Source: Bacteroidota bacterium (lineage in GTDB: Bacteria; Bacteroidota; Ignavibacteria; Ignavibacteriales; Melioribacteraceae). Taken from it: a DNA stretch of 64,000 nucleotides. The stretch covers positions 372,001 through 436,000 of the forward strand of contig JAHISV010000012.1 of the NCBI GenBank assembly GCA_018818065.1. Direction: 5' to 3'. Under the pieces are notes generated by a model. That model made no database searches. It had not been told where the DNA came from and saw only the letters and a program-made list of their open reading frames with translations. The position numbers and the translations under genes were made by a program. Below are positions 1-8,551 of the stretch, in pieces (position 1 is the first letter of the stretch; the number at the start of each line of letters is the position of its first letter).

Positions 1-205
1 CCATGCAACAATAAATTGGAAAATTTCCTTTAAATACCCCGCATATTTGAATCGAGTGATTCTGAAATGTCGTAACCGCGCACGAAATGTGTGTGATTTC
101 ATATTATCTGATTTTTGTTATAGCCCCTATATGGAATACTTGCTAAATATAAAATATTAGTAATCCAACGTGTTTATAATACGAATAATCTTTGAAATGT
201 GCGGG
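1..205. other. Non-coding edge downstream of xdhC
   Basis: No convincing gene on either strand. This AT-rich stretch follows the stop of the last gene of the purine operon. It has only short palindromes (for example around 18-28) and no stem plus T-run that I would call a terminator, so whether the operon ends here is not decided by the sequence. Confidence 0.5.
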
Positions 206-1168
206 CTATTTTTCGTTTCTAACCTTAATCAGTTCAGCGGCAATACTTATTGAAATCTCTTCGACCGTTTTGCTTTTTATGGGAACTCCTATTGGAGCGT
301 GAACCTTTCGTAACTTTTCTTTATCAATCCCAAGCTTTTCCAACTCCCCATAAACCTCTTTAACTTTTGGCGGGCTGCCGAGCATTCCTAAATACTTGAA
401 TTCTTTATTAATAAGCTGGTGCAACACTTTACCATCTCCTTTATGAGAATGAGTCATGATCACGTAATATGAATCATGATCACCAACAATTCTTTCGGCG
501 ACTTCCTCATAGCTCATTACAATTTTTTCGTGAGCATATTTGTTTACTTTCATGATTTCAAAGTCTTCCCGGTCATCGATTACTCTGATGTAAAACCCTA
601 ATTTCGAAAGTGTTTCGGACAATTCGAGACAAACATGACCCGCACCAAAAATGGTTATGTCTGTTAACCGGAAAATATTTTCCTTATAGCTCCATTCCTT
701 TGGGCTAATAACTTCGAACTGACAATCATTTGCTTTCAGTGAATCTTCAACAATAATAAAATCGTCGGGAGTGAATTGGAGCGTTTTTCTTTCATACGAA
801 TTGAGAGAATTTATTATTGTGTCAATAAGATCAAGCTTGCTTTCAAATAAGGGATAGAAAAGTATGGTCTGTTCTCCGGAACAAATCATCCCTGAACTTT
901 CGTTGCCCCCTTCTTCATTATGTATTTGTTTTTTAATCTTTGTTTCCTTGTAACCGTTTTTAAGCATATAAAGCGATTCCTGATACAAGGTATGTTCGAC
1001 ATTGCCACCGCCAATTGTGCCGTACTGGTTTCCGTGTAATGACACCCCCATTTTAAAACCAACTCTGCCAGGGCTACTTCCCTCACTATTAACAACAACC
1101 ATCAGCATGGCGCGTTTATTCAGTTCAAGTTCTTTGGCTATGAATTTCCAGACTTCAATATCTTTCAT
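206..1168 (-). CDS. xdhC: XdhC family molybdenum hydroxylase maturation protein
   Basis: XdhC proteins bind molybdenum cofactor and help install the terminal sulfido ligand before insertion into xanthine-dehydrogenase-type enzymes. The 320-residue protein has the usual two parts. The N-terminal XdhC/CoxI domain includes a GGGNVE motif near residue 53. The C-terminal Rossmann domain has GAGHV near residue 174, an acidic RVIDDRE strand end, a THSHKGD motif near 240 and the late HAPIG motif. Length fits XdhC and is far short of the roughly 540-residue YqeB that serves selenium-dependent hydroxylases. The ATG at 1168 follows a strong GGGGGAG site lying inside the end of the upstream mocA-like gene, and the two genes abut exactly. 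It is the last gene of the 14-gene operon and presumably serves both hydroxylases in it. Confidence 0.93.
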   Translation of the reverse strand: MKDIEVWKFIAKELELNKRAMLMVVVNSEGSSPGRVGFKMGVSLHGNQYGTIGGGNVEHTLYQESLYMLKNGYKETKIKKQIHNEEGGNESSGMICSGEQTILFYPLFESKLDLIDTIINSLNSYERKTLQFTPDDFIIVEDSLKANDCQFEVISPKEWSYKENIFRLTDITIFGAGHVCLELSETLSKLGFYIRVIDDREDFEIMKVNKYAHEKIVMSYEEVAERIVGDHDSYYVIMTHSHKGDGKVLHQLINKEFKYLGMLGSPPKVKEVYGELEKLGIDKEKLRKVHAPIGVPIKSKTVEEISISIAAELIKVRNEK

Positions 1169-1777
1169 TTATCTTCTCCCCCTTTTTATTGCTTCTTCAA
1201 GGTCAGATTCAGTATTAATGTTGGTTATAATTCCCTCATCTTCTACATCAACATACTCAATAGTAAATTTGTTATCTGTTATGAAAGTGTTAAGTCCACC
1301 TTCGCAATCTTCAGAGGGAATATTATCAGCAACCCTCTTAGAAATTATAACGGGATGTCCAGTCCGATCGTTCCAGCGTGATTTAAGAACATCGCAGGCA
1401 CTGCTTTCAAAACTGAGCTTCATTCTACTTAATGTTTCTATTCTCACAAGCGGGTGATCAACCGGAATTATCAAATAACCATCAGAATTATCTGACCCCT
1501 TAACGCCTTCGTAGAGTGAAGACAACATTCCTCTGGCTGGATCCGGATTAATTATCCAGTTACATTGGACAGAAAAACGATTATTTTCACAATTGGGGAA
1601 AGTTACAACCGAGACATTTTGAATTCCTACGGATCGAATCCTATTTACGATGCGTTCAAGGAAAAATTCCACGCCTGTCCGGCAGGCAGGTTCACCAAAC
1701 TTAGCATATATTTTAGGATAGCCAAGCCGGCCGCCACGACCGGCTGCAAGTACAATTGCACTTAACTTTTTGTCCAC
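1169..1777 (-). CDS. mocA: MocA-like molybdenum cofactor nucleotidyltransferase
   Basis: Predicted to transfer CMP (or GMP) from a nucleoside triphosphate to molybdopterin, making the dinucleotide cofactor used by xanthine-dehydrogenase-family enzymes. The 202 residues carry the nucleotidyltransferase signature LAAG(x)G(x)RLGYPK at residues 10-22, a PDPARG loop near 78 and an IIPVDHP strand near 104 containing the metal-binding Asp. The start is a GTG at 1777, just after the stop of the PLP-enzyme gene. It sits between that gene and xdhC in the same operon, matching the position of ygfJ/mocA homologues in other molybdenum hydroxylase clusters. CTP or GTP preference cannot be read from the sequence. 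Confidence 0.88.
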   Translation of the reverse strand: MDKKLSAIVLAAGRGGRLGYPKIYAKFGEPACRTGVEFFLERIVNRIRSVGIQNVSVVTFPNCENNRFSVQCNWIINPDPARGMLSSLYEGVKGSDNSDGYLIIPVDHPLVRIETLSRMKLSFESSACDVLKSRWNDRTGHPVIISKRVADNIPSEDCEGGLNTFITDNKFTIEYVDVEDEGIITNINTESDLEEAIKRGRR

Positions 1778-1781
1778 CTTA

Positions 1782-3248
1782 TTACTCTAATTCTTTCAGC
1801 AAACCAGTCTTCTCATTGAATTCATTTATCTTCTCATCCCACTCGTCAACTTTTGCATATTGGTCTGTCCAGTAATTTTCGTCATACCATTGAGCATTCA
1901 GTTCTTCAACACTTTTACCCTGTTGTTCAACCCAGGTGAAGTATTTAAGATTGTGGATACGTTTCTTATCATAATAATTCATTTCCAATATTGCATCATT
2001 GGAAAGTCCCATCAAATCAGCCTCATAACTAACAGCTGCATCCTGCTTGGTGAATTCACCATGTTCTTCACGTTCTTCTGCCAAACGACTTTGATACATC
2101 ACCATTGAATCAGTAGCCACGGTAAAGAGAGTATCATTTTCATTCATCTCGTAATACTTTGCCATTTTTATTGCACCCATAATATTAGCAATTGATGAAA
2201 TACCAAAGAGCGATAATTTATCAAGGATACTTTTATCTACACCGGCTTTTGCTAAATGATTATGTCCATTCTCTTCATTAAATAATCTCATAAGTCTCAT
2301 GTTCGGATTATCATCGATGCCAATCGCCATATCCATGTTTTTAATGTTATGTATCCATGGCACATGTTTGTCCCCGATACCTTCGATGCGATGTGCGCCA
2401 TAACCATTATATAACATAGTCGGACATTGAATAGCTTCGCCTGCTGCAACCTTCATGTTTGGAAATATTGTTTTCAAATAATCTGCAGAGCCTAAAGTAC
2501 CAGCAGATCCCTGAGTAAGGAACATGCCGCTGAATCTTTGTCCATCTTTTGAATTGTTAATAAAGACTTCTTCCATGGCAGGACCAGTAACTGCATAGTG
2601 CCACAATGGATTTCCAATTTCTGCAAACTGATTGAGATTTACTATTGAGTCACCGCGTGTTGCGAGCAGCTCCTTTACTTTGTCATAGATTTCTTTAACG
2701 TTACTTTCACTGCCATGGGTTGCAATTACCTCAGCACCCATTTCATGTAACCACTCAAACCTTTCTCTGGACATACCCTCTGGCAATACGGCAATTGATT
2801 CACAACCTAAAAGACGAGAGTCATACACACCACCACGACAGTAATTACCAGTTGAGGGCCACAATGCTTTTTGAGTCGTCGGATCGAAATGACCCTGTAC
2901 AAGTTTTTCTACAAGGGGTCCAAAAGTTGCGCCAACTTTATGAGCTCCTGTTGGAAAGAATTTTCCAACCAGTACAAATATTCTTGCCTTCACGCCAGTG
3001 AGTTCTGAAGGTAACTCAACATTGTTTACATCACCAAATCCGCCGCCCTTTTCAACAGGTTCGTTTTTCCAGGTTATCCTGAATAAATTAGAAGAATCCA
3101 AATCCCACAATCCAATATTGCTCAACTTAGCCTTAATTTTATCAGGCACTAATTCCGGATTTCTCATTTGCTTATAGGTCGGAATAATTATTTTCTTTTC
3201 CCTACATCTCTTAATTGTATTTTCTAAAATTTGTTCACTCGTTTTCAC
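1782..3248 (-). CDS. Fold-type-II PLP-dependent enzyme (488 aa), purine-operon type
   Basis: A tryptophan-synthase-beta-fold PLP enzyme. The probable Schiff-base lysine is K104 in the TGAHKVGATFG segment, followed by an STGNYCRGG phosphate/substrate loop and a glycine-rich SAGTLGSADY segment. It is about 90 residues longer than YgeX (2,3-diaminopropionate ammonia-lyase) and lacks YgeX's NAFKMLGG lysine context, so orthology to YgeX is not supported. In the operon it could nevertheless fill the same role, eliminating ammonia from an amino acid released by purine-ring breakdown. The start is GTG at 3248, five bases after GGAGG; no better start lies upstream. It precedes the mocA-like gene and follows ygeW by 29 bases. 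Reaction and substrate are unknown. Confidence 0.8.
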   Translation of the reverse strand: MKTSEQILENTIKRCREKKIIIPTYKQMRNPELVPDKIKAKLSNIGLWDLDSSNLFRITWKNEPVEKGGGFGDVNNVELPSELTGVKARIFVLVGKFFPTGAHKVGATFGPLVEKLVQGHFDPTTQKALWPSTGNYCRGGVYDSRLLGCESIAVLPEGMSRERFEWLHEMGAEVIATHGSESNVKEIYDKVKELLATRGDSIVNLNQFAEIGNPLWHYAVTGPAMEEVFINNSKDGQRFSGMFLTQGSAGTLGSADYLKTIFPNMKVAAGEAIQCPTMLYNGYGAHRIEGIGDKHVPWIHNIKNMDMAIGIDDNPNMRLMRLFNEENGHNHLAKAGVDKSILDKLSLFGISSIANIMGAIKMAKYYEMNENDTLFTVATDSMVMYQSRLAEEREEHGEFTKQDAAVSYEADLMGLSNDAILEMNYYDKKRIHNLKYFTWVEQQGKSVEELNAQWYDENYWTDQYAKVDEWDEKINEFNEKTGLLKELE

Positions 3249-3277
3249 ACATCCTCCATTACTTCGCTTAATAAACT

Positions 3278-4471
3278 TTATATTCTGATTTTACTTCCAC
3301 TGTTAAATTGCTCAAGTAACTTACTGCCCGGGTCTTTTACACGACTCAAATACATCATTGCAGCAATAACAAAAGGTTTATAGCCAGCTTCCTGATAAGT
3401 ATCTATTTTATATTTATCAAAAACTCCTTTTGTAACCTCACCATCTACACAGCTAACTCCGGAAATATCAGCCGGGAGGCAATGTTGATAGAGTGCTTTT
3501 CCGTCCTTTGTCAATTTCATTGTTTCTTCATCGCAAAGCCAATTGACATGTTTTGCGTTATTTGCGAGGCATTCTTTTTCAAGTTCTTTCAGCCCGTTTT
3601 GATCTTTGGCTTTAAGGAGCTCAGTACGCTGTTCCATGATATGGAAGGGCGCCCATGATTTCGGGTAAACTACATCGGCATCCTTAAATGCATCCTGCAT
3701 GGAATGTGTTATCTCAAATGATCCGCCTGATTTTTCCGACTGAGCTCTCGCTAATTCTTCAACTTCAGGAATAAGTTCGTAACCTTTTGGGTAGGCAAGT
3801 GAGATTTCCATTCCAAACCTGCTCATCAATCCTATTACTCCCTGTGGAACTGACAATGGTTTACCGTATGAGGGAGAATAAGCCCAACTCATTGCTAACT
3901 TCTTACCTTTAAGATTCTCAAATCCACCAAAATAATCTTTCATCTTCAACAGATCAGACATGCTCTGAGTCGGATGATCAATATCGCTCTGCAGGTTTAT
4001 AATTGATGGTCTTTGATGTAATACTCCGTTATCATAACCATACTGAACAGCCGCACCAACTTCTTCCATATATTTATTGCCTTCGCCAAGATACATGTCG
4101 TCGCGGATTCCAATAATTTCTGTCAGAAAGGAAATCATGTTGGCAGTTTCAAAGACGGTTTCGCCATGCGCTATTTGAGATTTAACCTCGTCCAGTTCAG
4201 ATAAGCCAAGTCCCATTAAATTTGCAGCAGAAGCAAAGCTAAACCTTGTGCGTGTTGAATTATCACGGAATATTGAAATGGCTAGTCCGGAGTTAAATAA
4301 TTTTGGTGATACTCCATTCTTATGCATATCCTTTAACATCTCCGCGACAGTAGCAACCGCTTTTATCTCTTCTTCAGAATGGTTCCATGTTAATAGAAAA
4401 TCCTTGTTGTGAAGATTCAAATTAGAATCTCCCAGTTGTGTACATAGTTTTTCAAAAACCGCTTTTTCCAT
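3278..4471 (-). CDS. ygeW: YgeW-type knotted carbamoyltransferase
   Basis: Member of the aspartate/ornithine carbamoyltransferase superfamily, 397 residues, matching the unusual length of E. coli YgeW. The carbamoyl-phosphate site is visible as S72-T73-R74-T75, with a HPTQ motif in the middle and HCLP near residue 330 in the position typical of ornithine/acetylornithine carbamoyltransferases. YgeW is thought to work with ureido intermediates in anaerobic purine breakdown; run catabolically it would release carbamoyl phosphate that a carbamate kinase could turn into ATP. No carbamate kinase lies in this window. The ATG at 4471 follows GAGGA. Neighbours are the lone [2Fe-2S] subunit upstream and the PLP enzyme downstream. 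Confidence 0.92.
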   Translation of the reverse strand: MEKAVFEKLCTQLGDSNLNLHNKDFLLTWNHSEEEIKAVATVAEMLKDMHKNGVSPKLFNSGLAISIFRDNSTRTRFSFASAANLMGLGLSELDEVKSQIAHGETVFETANMISFLTEIIGIRDDMYLGEGNKYMEEVGAAVQYGYDNGVLHQRPSIINLQSDIDHPTQSMSDLLKMKDYFGGFENLKGKKLAMSWAYSPSYGKPLSVPQGVIGLMSRFGMEISLAYPKGYELIPEVEELARAQSEKSGGSFEITHSMQDAFKDADVVYPKSWAPFHIMEQRTELLKAKDQNGLKELEKECLANNAKHVNWLCDEETMKLTKDGKALYQHCLPADISGVSCVDGEVTKGVFDKYKIDTYQEAGYKPFVIAAMMYLSRVKDPGSKLLEQFNSGSKIRI

Positions 4472-4505
4472 TCCTTTATTTCCTCAAATTAGTTTCTGTT
4501 ATTTA

Positions 4506-4967
4506 TCAATAAAATTTTGCTGTATTTTCAATTGCATCAACAATCTGTTGATACCCGGTGCATCTGCAAATAACCGGAGTAATGGCTTCTTTAATTTCTT
4601 CACGAGTCGGATTATTGTTCTTGAACAACAAAGCATGCCCAGTTAAAACCATACCAGGAGTACAATAACCGCACTGGATTGCGCCGCAGTCAATAAATGC
4701 CTGCTGCAAGGGATGAAGAGCCCCATCCTCATTTTCAAATCCTTCAATAGTCATAACACTTTTCCCAACTACATCTTTAACCAGCTTACGGCAGGAAGTT
4801 ACAGCCTCGTTATTTATGAGTATTGTACAAGCCCCACAGACTTCAATTTCGCATCCTTTTTTAGTGCCGGTTAAATCAAGATCCTCTCTAATAAACTCAA
4901 GTAAGTTCTTTTCAAGTATCTCTTCCCTTAATAATATTTCTTTTCCATTTATCGTAGTCTTCATCAT
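4506..4967 (-). CDS. [2Fe-2S] subunit of molybdenum hydroxylase
   Basis: A 153-residue electron-transfer subunit of the xanthine dehydrogenase family. It has the plant-ferredoxin-type cluster (GCEIEVCGAC followed by a further Cys) and the C-terminal four-helix cluster domain (CGYCTPGM, then CRCTGY). Length matches stand-alone small subunits. Its start overlaps the stop of the molybdopterin subunit by one base (TAATG), which indicates translational coupling and a matched pair. No FAD subunit accompanies this pair, so its electrons may go to the FAD protein encoded first in the operon (17605-19026) or to another acceptor. An ATG pair makes the exact start uncertain by one codon. Confidence 0.94.
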   Translation of the reverse strand: MMKTTINGKEILLREEILEKNLLEFIREDLDLTGTKKGCEIEVCGACTILINNEAVTSCRKLVKDVVGKSVMTIEGFENEDGALHPLQQAFIDCGAIQCGYCTPGMVLTGHALLFKNNNPTREEIKEAITPVICRCTGYQQIVDAIENTAKFY

Positions 4968-7213
4968 TATAACTCAATTTTGATTGGTAGTTTATAGTAA
5001 CGTTTGCCTGTTGCATTATATATTGCATTGGCAATTGCCGGAGCCATAATTTCATTTGTTGGTTCACCAACACCTTTTGCCCCTGAGGGAGACAAAGGAT
5101 CAACACTTTCAACAATAATGGCTTTCATATCAGGCACATCCTTTGCACGTGTTAAGTGATACTTATGGAAGTTTGTGCTACGTACTTTTCCATCTTTTGT
5201 TTTCACTTCCTCACGAAGCGCGTAACCCATGCCCATAACCATTCCGCCATAAAACTGACCAAGGAGCATTTCTTCATTAATAGCTTTACCAACATCATGT
5301 GCGGCCACAGCATTAAGCAATTTCACTTTTCCCTTAACCTTATCAACTGTCAACTCAACAGCCTGACATCCATAGACCCATGTAAAGTATGCGTTACCTT
5401 TACCAACTTCTTCATCCCATGAAACTTCCGGTCCCTGAAACAAACCAAAAGCATAGGGGTAAGTCTTGTTGGAAAACATCATCTGAATAATTTCTTCGAA
5501 TGTATAAAATGTGCCGGTGGCACTAATTGAAACGCCATCATTTTCAAAAACAAAATCTTCTTTAGTACAATCAAGAGTTTCAAAAAGTGTTTCTGCAATA
5601 AGCTTTTTGAAATTGTCAGCGGCTTTCGTTATGGCCCCTCCCCCCATTATTGTTCCTCTTGACGCAACGGTTGTTCCGCCATCGGGGATAGTGGAAGTTG
5701 ATGAACACTGATACCTGATTCGTTCCTTCTTTATACCTAGCTGCTCAGCAAGAATAAGAAGCATAGCCGATTCAAGACCCTGCCCATTTTCATGCACCCC
5801 GGCTTCCAGCAGTACTGAACCGTCAGGTTGAGCATTAATTATAGCTGAGCAATAATCTTTGCCTTCTGCCCCTAAGCTCATACCTCTATAACTGATTGCA
5901 ATTCCGATTCCGTATAACTCATCAGTATCAGATTTACCATGCGAGCATTTTTTTAACTTTTCTTCGAATCCGATTTCGGTTTGAACTTTTTCAAAAACAT
6001 TACTCAAGTTCACAGTATGATTTTCTAAAATCTGACCTGTAATGGTTTCATCTCCCTGCATAACCATATTACGTTTTCGAATTTCCATCGGTGACAGGCC
6101 AACCATTTCAGCGGCTTCCTCAATTAAGGACTCGATTGCAAAATTAACCTGAGGCGAGCCAAAACCTCTCATAGCGCCAGTAAATATATTATTTGTGTGA
6201 ACACCAAGAGCGTCGCACTTAACATTGTCAACTTTGTACGGTCCGCAGCATTGAACAGTTGAGCGCCATAAAACCCAGGGAGTAACCGATGTGTAATTGC
6301 CTGCATCAGCAAGAAAGCGGCACTCAACAGCCTTTATTTTACCGGACTTATCCAGTCCCATTTTATAATTAAGTTTGTAAGGGTGACGTTTATAACTTTC
6401 TTTGATGGACCACTCACGTTTATAAGTCATTTTAACAGGATGTTTTGTTAACATAGCTGCCAGTGCCGTTCTTGCACAAACAATAGCGGCTGTATCATCC
6501 TTGCCGCCAAATCCTCCGCCTGTTGGTGTACCTTTCACTTCAACTTCAGATAATTCTTTACCAAGTAATGTTGCAACAAATCTTCTTGTTGAAAATGGAT
6601 GCTGCATACTTCCAAAAACTTCCATCACACCATCATGGCGCGGAATACAAACCGAAGACTCAGGTTCCATGTAACTATGCTCAATTAGTTGAGTCTTATA
6701 TTCACGTTCAAGAATTATATCGGAATTCTTGAAGCCTTCCTCAACAGAGCCCCTTCTTACTTTATGATGAGTAACAATATTAGTCTTCTTCTCTTCATGA
6801 ATAAGAATGGAATCTGATTTTAAAGCCTCTTCGGGATCAAGTAAAAGCGGAAGTTGTTCAACTTCAACCGTAACTTTACCAATTGCCTCAATAGCTTCTT
6901 CTCGTGTCTTTGCTACAATCAGAGCAACCACGTCACCATTGCCACGGATTCTGTCTTCGGCAAACATGTAGTAGTCTTTGTGAATCTGACCAAATCTGTT
7001 TTCGCCCGGAACATCTTTATAAGTAATTACTCTAATAACCCCTTCAGATTGTTCTGCCTTACTAACATCTATCTTAATAATATAGGCATGAACATGGTCA
7101 CTATAAACCGGAACCGCATGCAGCATATTGTGAAACTTCATATCATCTGCATATCTGGAACGCCCGGTAACTTTAGCGTATCCGTCGTTACGCCATCCTT
7201 TTCTTTCGCTCAT
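4967..7213 (-). CDS. Molybdopterin-binding subunit, XdhD-like hydroxylase
   Basis: Large subunit (748 aa) of a xanthine-dehydrogenase-family molybdenum hydroxylase, which hydroxylates a heterocyclic C-H using water. Visible family motifs are GGGFGGK (about 233-239), the MRGFGSPQ cofactor loop, a GxHENGQG segment, and near the C-terminus SGAKGVGEP, whose Glu is the catalytic base position. It is encoded with the [2Fe-2S] subunit at 4506 and overlaps hyuA by four bases. It is clearly diverged from the second large subunit at 15341-17608, so two substrates or two ring positions are likely. XdhD of E. coli, a proposed hypoxanthine oxidase in the homologous cluster, is the nearest functional guess, but I cannot assign the substrate. 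Confidence 0.9.
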   Translation of the reverse strand: MSERKGWRNDGYAKVTGRSRYADDMKFHNMLHAVPVYSDHVHAYIIKIDVSKAEQSEGVIRVITYKDVPGENRFGQIHKDYYMFAEDRIRGNGDVVALIVAKTREEAIEAIGKVTVEVEQLPLLLDPEEALKSDSILIHEEKKTNIVTHHKVRRGSVEEGFKNSDIILEREYKTQLIEHSYMEPESSVCIPRHDGVMEVFGSMQHPFSTRRFVATLLGKELSEVEVKGTPTGGGFGGKDDTAAIVCARTALAAMLTKHPVKMTYKREWSIKESYKRHPYKLNYKMGLDKSGKIKAVECRFLADAGNYTSVTPWVLWRSTVQCCGPYKVDNVKCDALGVHTNNIFTGAMRGFGSPQVNFAIESLIEEAAEMVGLSPMEIRKRNMVMQGDETITGQILENHTVNLSNVFEKVQTEIGFEEKLKKCSHGKSDTDELYGIGIAISYRGMSLGAEGKDYCSAIINAQPDGSVLLEAGVHENGQGLESAMLLILAEQLGIKKERIRYQCSSTSTIPDGGTTVASRGTIMGGGAITKAADNFKKLIAETLFETLDCTKEDFVFENDGVSISATGTFYTFEEIIQMMFSNKTYPYAFGLFQGPEVSWDEEVGKGNAYFTWVYGCQAVELTVDKVKGKVKLLNAVAAHDVGKAINEEMLLGQFYGGMVMGMGYALREEVKTKDGKVRSTNFHKYHLTRAKDVPDMKAIIVESVDPLSPSGAKGVGEPTNEIMAPAIANAIYNATGKRYYKLPIKIEL

Positions 7214-8550
7214 AATAGTTTACCCTTTGGTTCACTTTCAATTATTTCATTCTCACTTACTACCAAATCCCCACCCAAAAAAACATGTGTAACATTCAGG
7301 CTTGTTTCCATCCTTTCGTATGGATTAAACGAGTCGCTTAAACTCGATTTTATCAATCTCTTATTACCATCTTTCAATAAGACTAAATCGGCATCACTTC
7401 CAATTCTTATACTCCCCTTTTGAGGATATTTACCCACAAGCTTTGCCGGATTGGCAGATAAAAGTTTATTCATTCCCAGAAAGGTTACTTCACCCTTATA
7501 CTTTAATATCTCATACGCCAAAGGAACGAGGGCACCTAAACCGGCAAGCCCCTTAGGCACCGCGTAATGGTTGGAGTTATTATTAGACTTATCCTCTTTT
7601 CTAAAAGCGCAATGATCAGTAGCCAGCAGATCAACTTTGCCATTAATAAACGATTCGTACATTGCAAGTCTCACTCTTTCACTCCTAAGTGGAGGAGAAC
7701 ATAAATACTGATATCCATCTTCCGCTTTGAGATAATCTTCGTTGAGAAGCAAATATTGCGGACCTGTTTCGCTAGTTATATGAACTTCCATTTTTGCTTC
7801 ATTAATAAGTTCCAATGCTTCGTTTGACGAAACATGGACAATATGGAATCGAGCACCTGATGATTGTGCAATTTGAATAATTTGTTCAACTGCTCTCACT
7901 TCGGCTTTTACTGGTCTGGAAACAGCATGTGAGTATTCACTTGAGCTGTCCAACTCAGATGGATTTACCGAGTTCAAAACTTCTTCATCTTCGCAATGAA
8001 CAAGAATTGTAACATCATAATCACTAAGTTTTTCAGCCAACAAACTTATCTGATCATAGCTGCTAAAAATGCCAGATTCTTTATACGTTGAATATAGTTT
8101 TAATGTTCTATATCCGCTTTTCACAAGATTGATGAGCTCGGCAATACTTTCTTCATCCTTTTCTGTAGGAGTCAGATGCCAGCCAATGTGTGTAAAAGAG
8201 TTATTCTCTGCTTTCACTCTGGCTTCATTAATACAATCGGACAAAGTCTTGTTGGGCGATTGAGTAATAAAAGAATAGAGGGTTGTTATGCCATTTTGTA
8301 AAGCTATTCTTGAACCACTTTTATAGGTGTCTGCGAGATAATATTCACCAATGGTGTCATCAAGATGAGTATGAACATCAATAAGTCCCGGTAAAAGATA
8401 GTCTCCCTTCGCATCTATTTTATAGACCGTTTCGGGTACATTAAGATTTTCACCAATCTCATGGATCAGTCCATCCTTAATCCAGAGTCCTGACTTCTCT
8501 ATTCTATCTTCAAAACATATTTTGGCATTATGTATATAATATTCTTTCAA
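7210..8550 (-). CDS. hyuA: Dihydropyrimidinase/hydantoinase-type cyclic amidohydrolase
   Basis: Opens cyclic ureides such as dihydropyrimidines or hydantoins. All ligands of the binuclear metal site are present: H60 and H62 (VHTHLDD), the carboxylated lysine position K151 (LKLYS), H185 (VHCEDEE), H239 (HIVHVSS) and D312 (ATDHCAF). Length of 446 residues is normal. The start must be the TTG at 8550, because the frame is closed by a stop just upstream and the protein already begins at the usual family position; the TTG lies one base after the stop of the threonine-synthase-like gene. Counterpart of E. coli HyuA (YgeZ) in the ygeW-ssnA cluster. The four-base overlap with the Mo subunit suggests coupled translation. 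Confidence 0.9.
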   Translation of the reverse strand: MKEYYIHNAKICFEDRIEKSGLWIKDGLIHEIGENLNVPETVYKIDAKGDYLLPGLIDVHTHLDDTIGEYYLADTYKSGSRIALQNGITTLYSFITQSPNKTLSDCINEARVKAENNSFTHIGWHLTPTEKDEESIAELINLVKSGYRTLKLYSTYKESGIFSSYDQISLLAEKLSDYDVTILVHCEDEEVLNSVNPSELDSSSEYSHAVSRPVKAEVRAVEQIIQIAQSSGARFHIVHVSSNEALELINEAKMEVHITSETGPQYLLLNEDYLKAEDGYQYLCSPPLRSERVRLAMYESFINGKVDLLATDHCAFRKEDKSNNNSNHYAVPKGLAGLGALVPLAYEILKYKGEVTFLGMNKLLSANPAKLVGKYPQKGSIRIGSDADLVLLKDGNKRLIKSSLSDSFNPYERMETSLNVTHVFLGGDLVVSENEIIESEPKGKLL

Positions 8551-8551
8551 C

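Noticed and set aside
1002-1457. Long frame on the plus strand opposite xdhC and the mocA-like gene
   Set aside because: Lies opposite two well-supported genes, has no family similarity and low-complexity Ser/Leu-rich composition.
6854-7423. 189-codon plus-strand frame opposite the Mo subunit and hyuA
   Set aside because: Antisense shadow with Asn/Phe-rich composition; both minus-strand genes are complete and motif-rich there.
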